A stretch of 61,362 bases of DNA from Streptomyces longispororuber (GCF_014656095.1 NZ_BNBT01000036.1:1-61362), one strand, 5' to 3'; numbered from the stretch's first letter, positions 42,410-51,657 are shown. The notes: a model not told the origin generated them from the sequence alone. Numbers and translations: made by a program.

Positions 42410-42433
42410 CGTGGCGCTGCTACATTCGACGGC

Positions 42434-43066
42434 ATGGCCCAGAAGACCGCACCTGACTCCACGCGCCGCAGCGAGCGTTCGCGCCGCGCGATCTACGACG
42501 CCGCTCTCGAACTCGTCGGCGAGGTCGGCTACGGCAAGATGACCATCGAGGCCATCGCCGCCCGCGCCGGCGTCGGCAAGCAGACCATCTACCGCTGGTG
42601 GCCCTCCAAGGGCGCCGTGCTGCTCGACGCCTTCCTCGACCTCGCCGAGCAGGCCAACGCCCAGCTCAGCGAGAAGGCCGGCCTCGCCGAGCCCGCGCAG
42701 GACATCCCGGACACCGGTGACCTGGAGGCCGACCTCAAGTACGTGCTGCGCGCCACCGTCGACGAGATGACGGACCCCAAGTTCGACGCCCCGGCCCGCG
42801 CGCTCGCCGCCGAGGGGGTCGTCAACGAGCAGCTCGGCGCCGACTTCGTCGAGAAGCTCCTCGAACCGCAGCTCCAGCACTACGTGCGGCGGCTGCGCGC
42901 CGGCCAGGAGCGCGGCGAGGTCGCCCCCCACGTCGACGTGCGCATCGCCCTCGAACTGTGGACCGGCCCGCTCGCCCAGCGCTGGATGCAGCGCACCGGC
43001 CCGCTCAGCCACGCCTACGCCGACCGGCTCGTCGAGTACGCCCTGTACGGGATCACGCCCCGCTGA
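42434..43066 (+). CDS. TetR family transcriptional regulator
   Basis: 210 residues. N-terminal HTH: RSRRAIYDAALELVGEVGYG, KMTIEAIAARAGVGKQTIYR, WWPSKGAVLLDAF. The C-terminal ligand domain (LEADLKYVLRATVDEMTDPK ... RALAAEGVVNEQLGADF) is of the common TetR C-terminal type. It should bind the three identical palindromes upstream, repressing itself and the DUF6243 gene. Its 3' end overlaps the GDPD gene tail by 14 bp (convergent). Confidence 0.9.
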   Translation: MAQKTAPDSTRRSERSRRAIYDAALELVGEVGYGKMTIEAIAARAGVGKQTIYRWWPSKGAVLLDAFLDLAEQANAQLSEKAGLAEPAQDIPDTGDLEADLKYVLRATVDEMTDPKFDAPARALAAEGVVNEQLGADFVEKLLEPQLQHYVRRLRAGQERGEVAPHVDVRIALELWTGPLAQRWMQRTGPLSHAYADRLVEYALYGITPR

Positions 43067-43976
43067 GCGGACGCCGCCCGGCGCGCTCACCCGGCGGCGC
43101 GGCCCCCGCCGCGGCGGCCCTTCCCGGCGGGCGCCGCTCCGCCTTCGCCCCGCCCGCGACCGGCGTCCGGGACAGCAGCCCGGGCGCGTCCGTGATGACC
43201 CCGTCGCAGCCGAGCCGGAGCACCCGGTCGCGCTGCGCCGGGGTGGTCACCGTGTGCGCCCACACGCGCGGGATGCCGGAGTTGACCGCCCGCCGCAGGT
43301 CCTCGTCGCGCGCCTTGTAGTCCACGTCCAGGACGTCGACGAACGGCGCCCAGCGCTCCGGGCGGTCCGTGCGGAGCTGGCTGCTCGACCGCCAGAGCTG
43401 CGCGAGCAGCCCGAGCCGGTGCGCGCGCCGGGCCACCCACGGCCGGTTGGAGTTCACGAACACCGACCGGGCCAGGCCGCGCGCGTGGATCATGTCGCTC
43501 AGCCGGGACAGGCTCCGCGGGTCCTTCGCCTCCAGCATCAGCATGACCCGCCCGCCGAACCGGTCCAGGACCTCCGCCACCGTCGGCGGCCGCTCCTCAC
43601 GCCACCGCCCGGGCACGTGCGCGGGCGGCCGCAGCCGTACGCGCTCCCAGTCCCGGGCGGTCAGCGCGCGGACCGGGCCCCGGGCGTACGTCGTGCGGTC
43701 CAGGGTCGCGTCGTGCATCACCACCAGCGTGCCGTCGCGCAGCATCCGCGTATCGGCGTCGATGACCTGCGCCGTGCCCCGCTCGACCGCCGCGACCAGG
43801 CCCGACATGCTGTTCTCCGGCACCTCCAGGGCGCCGCCGCGGTGGGCGGTGTAGACGAGCGGCGGCAGCGCGTCCACGGTGAGCGGGCCGCCGCCCCACT
43901 CCAGCGGGGCCAGGAACGCGGAGGGCCCGGTGAGGGCCAGGGCGGTGACGCCTGACAGCACAGTCCGTGTGACCAT
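43053..43976 (-). CDS. Glycerophosphodiester phosphodiesterase
   Basis: 307 residues. Hydrolyses glycerophosphodiesters to glycerol 3-phosphate and an alcohol. Catalytic motif YTAHRGGALEVPENSMSGL, IDADTRMLRDGTLVVMHDAT (Glu/Asp metal site: here D-A-D in place of the usual E-x-D), then LMLEAKDP and HTVTTPAQRDRVLRLGCDGV. A hydrophobic N-terminus (VLSGVTALALTGPSAFLAPL) could be a signal peptide. ATG 43976 is preceded by TACGGT 7 nt upstream, so leaderless transcription is likely. Confidence 0.87.
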   Translation of the reverse strand: MVTRTVLSGVTALALTGPSAFLAPLEWGGGPLTVDALPPLVYTAHRGGALEVPENSMSGLVAAVERGTAQVIDADTRMLRDGTLVVMHDATLDRTTYARGPVRALTARDWERVRLRPPAHVPGRWREERPPTVAEVLDRFGGRVMLMLEAKDPRSLSRLSDMIHARGLARSVFVNSNRPWVARRAHRLGLLAQLWRSSSQLRTDRPERWAPFVDVLDVDYKARDEDLRRAVNSGIPRVWAHTVTTPAQRDRVLRLGCDGVITDAPGLLSRTPVAGGAKAERRPPGRAAAAGAAPPGERAGRRPLSGA

Positions 43977-44146
43977 GGCGACCACCGTAGGAGTGGAAAA
44001 CGGCTCTTCGCCCGTATTGACGCGGTATGTCACCCACCGCCTTGCATCACCCCAGCTACCCCGGATGTGGGCTACGGCCCCCCGAGGAGCAGGATGGTGC
44101 GACCATAGGTCATGCTGTTCCGCACGACGGCGAGGTGAGGGGATAG

Positions 44147-44893
44147 ATGGGCGCAGAGTTCGGCCGGACGTCCGGCGCGCAGAGCAGGATCTCCCAGTGG
44201 CTTCGCCGGCGCTCCCGCGCGGACGCGGACGGTGAGGCCGAGGGCGCGCGCCGTGAGGACCTGCTGCTCGCCGTCGCCGCCGCGGGACTGCCGCTCGCCC
44301 CCGCCGCGCACCCGGCCGGGTACCGCTGCTCCTGCGACCGCATCGGCTGTCCCACGCCCGCCCGCCACCCCGTCTCCTTCGCCTGGCAGACGCAGTCCAC
44401 GACGGACCGCGCGCAGATCGAGCGCTGGGCCCGGCACCAGCCGCAGGCCAACTTCATCACCGCCACCGGCATGGTGCACGACGTCCTCGACGTGCCCCTG
44501 GAGGCCGGGCGCGCCGCGCTGGAGCGGCTGCTCGCCCAGGGCGTCGAGGTGGGGCCCGTCGCCGAGTCCGACGGGGCGCACGACCAGGGCCGGATGCTCT
44601 TCTTCACGGCGACGCGGGGCACGCCGGAGGACGAGGACGAGTGGTGGCCGTGCGAGCTGGACTGCCACCCCGAGACGATGGACGAGCACCCGGGGCTGCG
44701 CTGGCACTGCCGCGGGTCCTACGTGCTCGTACCGCCGGCGCGGCTGCCGGGTGACCTCGGGGTCCGCTGGGTGCGGGGGCCGGAGTTCCCGCTGCCCGAC
44801 CCGCTGACGCTCCTGGAGATCCTCACGGACGAGTGCGCGCGGTACGCGGGGGAGCCCCGGGAGGACGTCGCGGCCTGGCCGCTGCGGGGCTGA
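44147..44893 (+). CDS. Bifunctional primase/polymerase (Prim-Pol)-domain protein
   Basis: 248 residues; ribosome binding site GAGGGG just before ATG. A Streptomyces family related to the N-terminal domain of plasmid/phage bifunctional DNA primase-polymerases: LAVAAAGLPLAPAAHPAGYR, CSCDRIGCPTPARHPVSFAW, IERWARHQPQANFITATG and LDVPLEAGRAALERLLAQG. No helicase domain follows. CSCDRIGC could bind zinc. The Asp pair expected in an active Prim-Pol site is not obvious, so catalytic activity is uncertain. Confidence 0.78.
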   Translation: MGAEFGRTSGAQSRISQWLRRRSRADADGEAEGARREDLLLAVAAAGLPLAPAAHPAGYRCSCDRIGCPTPARHPVSFAWQTQSTTDRAQIERWARHQPQANFITATGMVHDVLDVPLEAGRAALERLLAQGVEVGPVAESDGAHDQGRMLFFTATRGTPEDEDEWWPCELDCHPETMDEHPGLRWHCRGSYVLVPPARLPGDLGVRWVRGPEFPLPDPLTLLEILTDECARYAGEPREDVAAWPLRG

Positions 44894-44920
44894 GCCCCCG
44901 GCGCTCCCGGGTCCGTGCGC

Positions 44921-45895
44921 CTACTCGCCCGTCGCGCCCACCAGGCCCTGCATGCGGCTGAGTATCTTCACCTCGCCCGACCCCTCGGGGGTCAGGGAGA
45001 CCTGGTTCGAGACGCGCTCCAGCGTGACCGACTGCTTCGCCTCGCCCTTCATCAGGGCCTTGACGTCCGGCTGCACGGGCACCGTGAGGCCCTTGGACGC
45101 GGTCTGCTTCTCGTAGTGGTGGGTGGAGAAGAAGACGAGCGCGCCGCCGTCACGGGTGCGCAGCCCCACGGGCGCGAACGCGCCGGTGTTCTGCGGCTGG
45201 TCCAGGTACTGCACGGCCAGGCCGAGCCGCTTCTTGTTCCGGTCACGGGCCGCCTTCCACTGCGAGGTGTGCGGGCCCGGCGCGAACGTGTCGCCGCCCG
45301 ACCGCAGATACGCCGTGTACTCCTTGCCGAGCCGCCGGGGCGCCACCGCGAGCCCGGCCCTGCCGGCGGCGACCGGCTCCGCGTACCCGTCCTCGTCCTT
45401 CTTCAGGGCGGGGATCCGCTCCGGCAGCACCAGGTTCAGGTACGCGGCCTCCCACGGCTGGTCGTTGCCGCCGCGGGTGAAGACCATCAGCCAGCGGTAG
45501 CCGTGCGGCTTGCGGTTGCCGAGCGCGTCCACGACGAAGAACCGGGGCCAGCCCGCCTTCTTGGGGATGGAGTACCGCACGTCCGTGAACGCCAGCGGCA
45601 CGTGCCGGGGGTTGCCGCCCGGGTGCTGGGCCTGCCGGGCCTTCAGACCCGCCTGGTTGATGGCCCCGAGCGGACCGGTCACGCGGGCCGCGTCCAGGGC
45701 GGGGTCGTACGCCTTGTCGGCCGCGTTGTAGGCGCGCAGGAAGTCCTTGACGGCGCGGGCGGCCTCGGGCTTCGTCGCCGCGGGGACGACCTCCCGCTCG
45801 CCGTGCACCGTCACGCACCCGCTCGCCGTCACCGACAGGGCGGCCACCGCTGCCGCCGAGGTGCCGAGCCGCCTGAGCCTGCGAACCCTGATCAT
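44921..45895 (-). CDS. Lipoprotein of unknown function
   Basis: 324 residues. The signal sequence ends in a lipobox (LSVTASGC), so the mature protein is anchored to the membrane through Cys27. The body contains AARAVKDFLRAYNAADKAYD, RWLMVFTRGGNDQPWEAAYL, RLGLAVQYLDQPQNTGAFAP and ALVFFSTHHYEKQTASKGLT, alternating like NTF2-like or periplasmic binding folds. It starts 13 bp after the FTR1-like permease gene and may belong to the iron/heme operon, but could also be independent. Confidence 0.7.
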   Translation of the reverse strand: MIRVRRLRRLGTSAAAVAALSVTASGCVTVHGEREVVPAATKPEAARAVKDFLRAYNAADKAYDPALDAARVTGPLGAINQAGLKARQAQHPGGNPRHVPLAFTDVRYSIPKKAGWPRFFVVDALGNRKPHGYRWLMVFTRGGNDQPWEAAYLNLVLPERIPALKKDEDGYAEPVAAGRAGLAVAPRRLGKEYTAYLRSGGDTFAPGPHTSQWKAARDRNKKRLGLAVQYLDQPQNTGAFAPVGLRTRDGGALVFFSTHHYEKQTASKGLTVPVQPDVKALMKGEAKQSVTLERVSNQVSLTPEGSGEVKILSRMQGLVGATGE

Positions 45896-45908
45896 GGGAC
45901 CCCTTCAC

Positions 45909-46682
45909 CTACCCCTTACCGGGCCCGAACCCTACCGGTGGCCCGTCCGGCGCGAGCATGCGGGAGCGCGCCAGCACGAGCACCGGCACCAGGTACAGCG
46001 CCCACACCGCCGCCTGGAGCGCCGTCGGGCCCGGCTGGAAGCCGCAGACGCCCTGCAGCAGCGCCCCGTACCAACTGTCCGGCGGGACCGCGGCCACCAC
46101 GTCGAACGCCCGGGTTTCCAGGCCCCCGACGCGCCCCGCCTCCTGGAGGTGGCGCACCCCGGAGGCCAGGCCGCCCGCCGCCACCAGGGCGAGCGGCACC
46201 CCCGCCCAGGCCCCGGGCAGGCGGGCCGCCCCGCGGGCGAGCAGCGCCGCGAGCACCGCCGCGGTCAACAGGCCGAGCAGCAGCCCCGCCGACGGCGCGC
46301 CCGTGCCCTCGCGTGCCGCCCGCACCGACTCCCACAGGGACTCGGAGGTCACCAGGCCCTCGCGGGCCACGCCCAGGAAGGCCGCCGCGGCCCACGGCGC
46401 CGCGTCCCGCCGCGCCCGCACCACCAGCCACGTCAGCGCCCCGGCCGCGAGCACCGACAGGACGCCGCCCAGGGTCTCGTGGGCGAGGTACGTCAACTCC
46501 CGCGAGCCGAAGGTGAACGCGCAGCCGAAGCCGAGGCAGAGCGCCCCCGCGGCCCCGGCCCCCGCGGCCACCGGGCCGCGCGCGTCCCGCCGCCGGGCCA
46601 CCGCCGCGTACGCGAGCAGCAGGCCCACGGCCACCGCCGCTTCGAGCCCGCCGCGCAGCCCGGTCACGTACGTCCCCCACAT
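45909..46682 (-). CDS. FTR1/EfeU-like membrane protein with altered iron motifs
   Basis: 257 residues, about seven hydrophobic helices. The first FTR1 motif (REGLE in characterised ferric permeases) reads RGGLE at residues 10-14; the second reads REGLVTSES, so Glu is replaced in one motif position of each. Overall helix order and the C-terminal CGFQPGPTALQAAVWALYLV are family-like. It lies just downstream of the heme transporter genes. It may carry iron released from heme, or have another substrate because of the motif changes. Confidence 0.7.
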   Translation of the reverse strand: MWGTYVTGLRGGLEAAVAVGLLLAYAAVARRRDARGPVAAGAGAAGALCLGFGCAFTFGSRELTYLAHETLGGVLSVLAAGALTWLVVRARRDAAPWAAAAFLGVAREGLVTSESLWESVRAAREGTGAPSAGLLLGLLTAAVLAALLARGAARLPGAWAGVPLALVAAGGLASGVRHLQEAGRVGGLETRAFDVVAAVPPDSWYGALLQGVCGFQPGPTALQAAVWALYLVPVLVLARSRMLAPDGPPVGFGPGKG

Positions 46683-46762
46683 CGCCCCGTGCCTCCCCCG
46701 TGAACAGCGCCGCCGGGAGCCGGACCGTGCGGCCCGGCGTCGAACGCGCGCACGAGGTGAAT

Positions 46763-47617
46763 CTAGGCGGAGCGCCGGGGCGCGACCAGCGTGGCCCCCG
46801 TGCGGGGGTGCGGGAACACCTCGACGGGCTGCTGGTACACGTCGGAGAGCAGGGTCTCCTCGAAGACGTCGCCGGGCGCGCCGTCCGCCGCCACCCGGCC
46901 CGCGCACAGCACCACCGCCCGGTCCGCGTACGCCGCCGCGAGCCCCAGGTCGTGCAGGACGACGACCACGGCCACGCCCGCGGCGGCCCGCTCCCGGCAG
47001 ATCCCGAGGACCAGCTCCTGGTGGCGCAGGTCGAGCGCGGCCGTCGGCTCGTCGAGCAGCAGCAGCGGCGTCCGCTGGGCGAGGACGCGGGCCAGCGCGA
47101 CCCGGGCCCGCTCGCCGCCGCTGAGCGCGGAGAACGGCCGCCGGGCGAACGCGCCGGTCTCCGTGGCCGCCATCGCCGCGCGGACGGCCGCGTCGTCGTC
47201 CTCCTCGCGGCGCGTCCCGGCCCAGGGCGCGCGCCCCATCCGGACCACGTCCTCGACGGGGAAGGGGAACGACAGCGTCGCCGCCTGCGGCAGCACGGCC
47301 CGGCGCAGCGCGAGGTCGGCCGCGGACCAGTCACCGGCGGCCCGGCCGCAGATCCGTACGGCACCGGAGGCGACGGGCAGGTCGGCGGCGAGCGCGGCCA
47401 GCAGCGTGGACTTGCCCGCGCCGTTCGGGCCGACGAGGGCGAGGACCTCGCCCGCGCGAGCGGCCACCGAGGCGCCCCGGAGGGCAGCGCCGCCGCCGAG
47501 GTCGAGCCGAACGCCGGCGGCCTCGGCGAGGACGTCGCCCGGCGCGGCCGGCTCGGGCAGCGCGCGCTCCCGGGCCCCGAACAGCCGCCTGCCCGCCCGG
47601 CCGATCACGGTGGTCAT
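46763..47617 (-). CDS. hmuV: Heme ABC transporter ATP-binding protein
   Basis: 284 residues. Walker A GPNGAGKST, Q-loop PQAATLSFPFPVEDVV, signature LSGGERARVALARVL, Walker B LLLLDEPTAALD, H-loop VVLHDLGLAAAYAD. FecE/HmuV class. Its ATG overlaps the stop of hmuU in an ATGA arrangement, so translation is coupled. It energises heme import through HmuU. Confidence 0.9.
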   Translation of the reverse strand: MTTVIGRAGRRLFGARERALPEPAAPGDVLAEAAGVRLDLGGGAALRGASVAARAGEVLALVGPNGAGKSTLLAALAADLPVASGAVRICGRAAGDWSAADLALRRAVLPQAATLSFPFPVEDVVRMGRAPWAGTRREEDDDAAVRAAMAATETGAFARRPFSALSGGERARVALARVLAQRTPLLLLDEPTAALDLRHQELVLGICRERAAAGVAVVVVLHDLGLAAAYADRAVVLCAGRVAADGAPGDVFEETLLSDVYQQPVEVFPHPRTGATLVAPRRSA

Positions 47618-48708
47618 GCCCAACCCCCTTGCCCGCGGCGGGTCCTGCGCAGCAGCCAGAAGAAGAACGGGCTGCCGAGCAGCGCGGTGAGCACGCCCAG
47701 CGGCAGCTCGGCGGGCGCGGCCACGGTCCGGGCCGCGAGGTCGGCGCCGACGAGCACCACGGCCCCGCCGAGCGCGCTGCCCGGCACCAGGAAGCGGTGC
47801 CCGGGCCCGGCCGCCATCCGCAGCAGGTGCGGCACGAGCAGCCCCACGAACGTGATGACCCCGGCCACCGCCACGGCGGCGGCCGTGAGCAGCGCCACCA
47901 CGAGCACCAGGACCATCCGCAGCCGCTCCACGTCCACGCCCAGGTGGCGCGCGGGCCGCTCGCCGAGCGCCAGCAGGTCCAGCTTCCGCGCGGACAGCGG
48001 CGCGAGGAGCAGCCCGGCCGCCGCGCACGGCAGCACGGCGAGCACCTTCGGCCAGGTGGCCTGGGCGAGCGAACCGAGCTGCCAGAACGTGATCTGCGAG
48101 ACCTGCGCGGTGTCGGCGAAGAACAGGAACAGGCCGATCAGCGCGCCCGCGAAGGCGTTCACGGCGATGCCGGTCAGGATCAGCGTCACCACGTCCGTAC
48201 GGCCGCCCTCGCGGGACAGGACGTACACGAGCAGCACCGTCACCAGACCGGCCACGAAGGCGAAGACGGTGACCGTCCAGGTGCCGAGGAAGGTCAGGCC
48301 GAGCGCGATCGAGGCGACCGCGCCCACGGCCGCGCCGGAGGAGACGCCGATGACACCCGGTTCGGCGAGCGGGTTGCCGAACACGCCCTGCGTCAGCGCG
48401 CCCGCGCACCCCAGCGCGGCGCCCACCAGCAGCGCGAGCACCACCCGCGGCAGCCGCACGTTCCACAGCACGCTCTCCGGCACCCGGTCGAGGGCGTGCC
48501 CGCCGAGGCCCACGCGGTGCCGGACGGAGGCCAGGACGTCGCCGAGCGGGATGTCGTACGCGCCGAGGCCCGCGGACAGCAGGCACAGGACGGCGAGCGC
48601 GGCGGCGAGGGCGGCGGCGAGGAGCACGGGGGCCCGGCGGCGTCCGCGCGGCGCCCCGGCCGTGTCCTGCGGGGGAGCCGCATCGACGGGCCCGGCGGCG
48701 ACCGTCAC
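47614..48708 (-). CDS. hmuU: Heme ABC transporter permease (FecCD family)
   Basis: 364 residues from GTG 48708 with about nine to ten membrane helices. FecCD hallmarks: RLPRVVLALLVGAALGCAGA, QGVFGNPLAEPGVIGVSSGA, ITFWQLGSLAQ, GVITFVGLLVPHLLRMAAGP and LPLGVLTALLGSPFFFWLL. It overlaps both neighbours (GTGA with hmuT, ATGA with hmuV), so the three form one tightly coupled operon. Confidence 0.91.
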   Translation of the reverse strand: MTVAAGPVDAAPPQDTAGAPRGRRRAPVLLAAALAAALAVLCLLSAGLGAYDIPLGDVLASVRHRVGLGGHALDRVPESVLWNVRLPRVVLALLVGAALGCAGALTQGVFGNPLAEPGVIGVSSGAAVGAVASIALGLTFLGTWTVTVFAFVAGLVTVLLVYVLSREGGRTDVVTLILTGIAVNAFAGALIGLFLFFADTAQVSQITFWQLGSLAQATWPKVLAVLPCAAAGLLLAPLSARKLDLLALGERPARHLGVDVERLRMVLVLVVALLTAAAVAVAGVITFVGLLVPHLLRMAAGPGHRFLVPGSALGGAVVLVGADLAARTVAAPAELPLGVLTALLGSPFFFWLLRRTRRGQGGWA

Positions 48709-49742
48709 CTGGCGTCCTTCCCGTGGAGCTGCTCGACGAGCGAGGCGAGCACCCGGTCGGTGCGCGGGCCGTAGTTCAGCAGGACCCCGTCCTCCACGGA
48801 CACCACGCGGCGGTCCATGCCCGCGGGCGTCTCGGCGACGCCCGGGATCTTCACCAGGCCGTCGACACCGCCGACGGAGTCGAGCCCCTTGGACATCACC
48901 AGGATCGCGTCGGGCGCGGCCTTCGCGAGGGCCTCGCTGGTGAGGGGCGTGAAGTCCTTGCGCAGGCCGGACGCCTCGCCCGCGTCGACGGCGCCCGCCG
49001 CCTCCAGGAGCGAGCTCGCGCCGGAGTCCCGGCCGCCGAGCAGGTAGACGGAGGCCGAGCCGCGCAGATAGAGGAAGGCCACGCGCGGCTTCTTCCCCCG
49101 GCTCGGCGCGGACGCGCGCACCGTGGCGATCCGCTGTTCCGTACGGGCCGTCAGGGCCCGGCCCGCCTTCGGTACGCCGAGGGCCTCGGCGACGGCTTCG
49201 ATGCGCGGGCCGACGTCTTTCAGGCCCTTGGCCGGGGCGAGGACGACGACGGGGACGCCCGCGTCGCGGATCTGGTCGAGGGCCTCGGCGGGGCCTGTGG
49301 TGGTCTCGGCGAGGACGACGCCCGGCTTCAGCGAGAGCACGCTCTCCGCCGACACGTCGTGCGCGCGGGTCACCACCGGCAGGTGCCTGGCCTGGTCGAA
49401 GGTGGCGGTGATGTCGCGCGCCACCACGCGCCCGCCGAGGCCGAGGGTGAACACGATCTCGTTCAGGCCGCCGCTGAGCGGCACCACGCGGCGCGTGTCC
49501 TCGACCGTGACCCTCCTGCCGTCGGCGGAGTCCACGGTCACCGGGAGCCGCGCCGTCGGCGGCCGGTCCGCGAGGGGTTCGACACGGTCGGCGCGGACGC
49601 CTTCCGCCCGTGGCCCGGCGTTCCCTGAACCCCCGTCACCGGAGGTTCCGCACCCGGTGAGGGTGAGGGCGAGGGTGAGGGCGAGCAGGGCCGCCGAAGT
49701 GCCGGCCGTCCGGAGTGAGCGCGGTCTGCGCGGGCTGCGCAC
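48705..49742 (-). CDS. hmuT: Heme-binding lipoprotein of the ABC transporter
   Basis: 345 residues from GTG 49742. Lipobox LTLTGC with Cys31; the mature protein is anchored outside the cell. TroA/BtuF-type substrate-binding fold: DTRRVVPLSGGLNEIVFTLG, LPVVTRAHDVSAESVLSLKP, GVVLAETTTGPAEALDQIRD, VPVVVLAPAKGLKDV and LLEAAGAVDAGEASGLRKDF. Receives heme from the HtaA-type surface proteins encoded divergently. An iron box lies 57 bp upstream. Confidence 0.89.
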   Translation of the reverse strand: MRSPRRPRSLRTAGTSAALLALTLALTLTGCGTSGDGGSGNAGPRAEGVRADRVEPLADRPPTARLPVTVDSADGRRVTVEDTRRVVPLSGGLNEIVFTLGLGGRVVARDITATFDQARHLPVVTRAHDVSAESVLSLKPGVVLAETTTGPAEALDQIRDAGVPVVVLAPAKGLKDVGPRIEAVAEALGVPKAGRALTARTEQRIATVRASAPSRGKKPRVAFLYLRGSASVYLLGGRDSGASSLLEAAGAVDAGEASGLRKDFTPLTSEALAKAAPDAILVMSKGLDSVGGVDGLVKIPGVAETPAGMDRRVVSVEDGVLLNYGPRTDRVLASLVEQLHGKDAR

Positions 49743-49798
49743 CGAAGTCCACCGTCCTGTCGTGTGGTTGCCGTGGTTCCCCCTGAGGCAAGGGTAGT

Positions 49799-49817
49799 TT
49801 AGGTTAGCCTTACCTAA
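49799..49817. promoter_or_regulatory. Iron box (DtxR/DmdR family) between hmuT and htaA genes
   Basis: ttaggttagccttacctaa matches the 19-bp consensus TTAGGTTAGGCTAACCTAA at 17 positions. Placed between the divergent hmuTUV operon and the first HtaA gene, where it can repress both when iron is plentiful. Confidence 0.88.
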
Positions 49818-49848
49818 GGATCTAGCCCGCCAGCACTGGAGGATCCCC

Positions 49849-51456
49849 ATGCCGTCGTCCAGACCGTCGCGTCCGCGCCACCGCGGCGCCCGCGCCGGAA
49901 CCGGCGCACGCGGTCTCCTGGCCGTCGTCGCCGCCCTCGCCGGAGTCGCCGGGGCCCTGCTCCCGGCGGCCGCGGCCCGCGCCGACGCCCGGGACGTCCA
50001 GGGCGGCAGGCTCGACTGGGGCATCAGGTCCTCCTTCCAGAGCTATGTCACCGGGCCGGTGGCGCGCGGCAGTTGGAGCCTGCAGGGCGGCGCCGCGACC
50101 GTCGGCGGCAGCCAGTTCCGCTTCCACTCGGCGACGGGCTCCTACGACCCGGAGAGCGGCGCCTTCCGCGCCGCCTTCTCGGGCGGGGTCCACTTCACCG
50201 GGCACAAGAAGGGCTCGGCGTACCAGCTCGACCTGACGGTCAGCCGGCCCACGGTCGCCGTCTCCGGCGGTTCCGGCACGCTCTACGCCGACATGGTCAG
50301 CAAGGAGAAGGCCACCGGGAAGCTCACCTCGGCCCGGCAGGTGCCGCTCGCCTCGCTCGACCTGTCCGGCATCGCCATGAAGGGCGGCACGGGACCGATC
50401 GCCCTGACGAACGTCCCCGCCACGCTCACCGCGCGCGGCGCCGAGGCCTTCGCGGGCTACTACCCGGCCGGCACGAAGCTCGACCCGGTGAGCCTGTCGA
50501 CGGACCTCGCGGCCCGCGCCGCCACGGAGCCGCGCGCCGAGCCGTCCGGGAAGCCCGGGAACCCCGGGAAGTCCGCGGGGGAGAAGCGCGACGGCACCGA
50601 CGGCACCGAGGGGCGGCGGACCGGGGCGGCCGGGCGCTTCGAGGACGCCGCCGTCGTCGACTGGGGCGTGCGCCGCACGTTCCGCGAGTACGACTCCGGC
50701 TCCCTCGCCAAGGGCGGGTGGACGCTGTCCGGCGGCGCCCAGGACGGCGGCGCGCTCTTCCGCTTCCCGCGCGGCGAGGGCACGTACGACACGAAGAGGC
50801 GCACCCTCGACGCGCGCTTCGCCGGAGCCGTCCGCTTCACCGGCCGCCACGGGCTCGACCTCCGCATCGACCGGGTCGCCGTCGGCGTGAAGGACGGCAA
50901 GGGCACCCTCTACGCCGACGTCACCAGCGCGGACTTCACGCGGAAGAAGGCCCCGCTCGTCACCTTCACCGGCCCGGCACTCGCCCGGCTCACGCCCCGC
51001 GACGGCCTGATCGCCGTCACCGAGGCGCCCGCGAAGCTCACCGCCGACGGGTCCAGGGCCTTCGGCTCCCTTTACAAGGCGGGCACCGCGATGGACCCCG
51101 TCTCGCTGGCCGTCGCCGTCGACGAGAAGGCGGAGCTGCCCGCGCTGCCGGACCTCGGCTCGTCCGCGCGGGCCGGATCCGGGCAGGCCGCGCCCGACAA
51201 GGCCGGGCAGCCGCGGTCGGAGGAGGCCGCCGCCGGGGAGGCCTCCGCCGACGACGCGTCACCCGCCCTCCCGATCACGCTCACGGCCGTCGCCGCCCTG
51301 CTGGTGGCGGGCGCGCTCGGCTTCGGCGTCACGCGGCGCCGGGGCGCGGGCCGGGCCGACGCCGGGGCCGGGGCCGGGGCTGGCGTTGACGGGGCGGCTG
51401 TGGCGGGCGGGGTGGCTGAGCCCGGCGACGGGGCTCCGGCTCCGCCACGGGAGTAG
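49849..51456 (+). CDS. htaA: HtaA-domain heme-binding surface protein with C-terminal TM anchor
   Basis: 535 residues. Signal peptide, then two HtaA (CR) domains at about residues 50-215 and 262-430: WGIRSSFQSYVTGPVARGSW ... FTGHKKGSAYQLDL ... FAGYYPAGTKLDPVSL, and WGVRRTFREYDSGSLAKGGW ... FTGRHGLDLRI ... FGSLYKAGTAMDPVSL. The Tyr, His and Tyr at these positions correspond to the heme ligation region of corynebacterial HtaA. A linker rich in Gly/Lys/Glu separates the domains. One TM helix (LPITLTAVAALLVAGALGFG) and a positively charged then Ala/Gly-rich tail end the protein. Confidence 0.9.
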   Translation: MPSSRPSRPRHRGARAGTGARGLLAVVAALAGVAGALLPAAAARADARDVQGGRLDWGIRSSFQSYVTGPVARGSWSLQGGAATVGGSQFRFHSATGSYDPESGAFRAAFSGGVHFTGHKKGSAYQLDLTVSRPTVAVSGGSGTLYADMVSKEKATGKLTSARQVPLASLDLSGIAMKGGTGPIALTNVPATLTARGAEAFAGYYPAGTKLDPVSLSTDLAARAATEPRAEPSGKPGNPGKSAGEKRDGTDGTEGRRTGAAGRFEDAAVVDWGVRRTFREYDSGSLAKGGWTLSGGAQDGGALFRFPRGEGTYDTKRRTLDARFAGAVRFTGRHGLDLRIDRVAVGVKDGKGTLYADVTSADFTRKKAPLVTFTGPALARLTPRDGLIAVTEAPAKLTADGSRAFGSLYKAGTAMDPVSLAVAVDEKAELPALPDLGSSARAGSGQAAPDKAGQPRSEEAAAGEASADDASPALPITLTAVAALLVAGALGFGVTRRRGAGRADAGAGAGAGVDGAAVAGGVAEPGDGAPAPPRE

Positions 51457-51540
51457 CGGCCCCCTCGCGGGGGCGGCCGCGCGGGACGGGGCTGTCTCCG
51501 CCCGGCGACGCCCGCGGCCCGCGCCTCCGCCCCGCACACC

Positions 51541-51630
51541 CTCGCGCACCCGCACCCGCACCCGTACTCCTGCACCCGCATCCGCACCCGCACTCGTACT
51601 CGCGCCCCCACCCCCACCCCCACCCCATCC
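51541..51630. repeat. 6-bp tandem repeat (cacccg) between the HtaA genes
   Basis: About twelve imperfect cacccg/cacccc hexamers in 51541-51630, in the 201-bp spacer within the htaA operon. Slippage here could alter spacing or structure of the intercistronic mRNA. The ribosome binding site GAGGAG of the next gene lies just after. Confidence 0.75.
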
Positions 51631-51657
51631 CTCCGTCCCCCGAGGAGAAGACCGACC

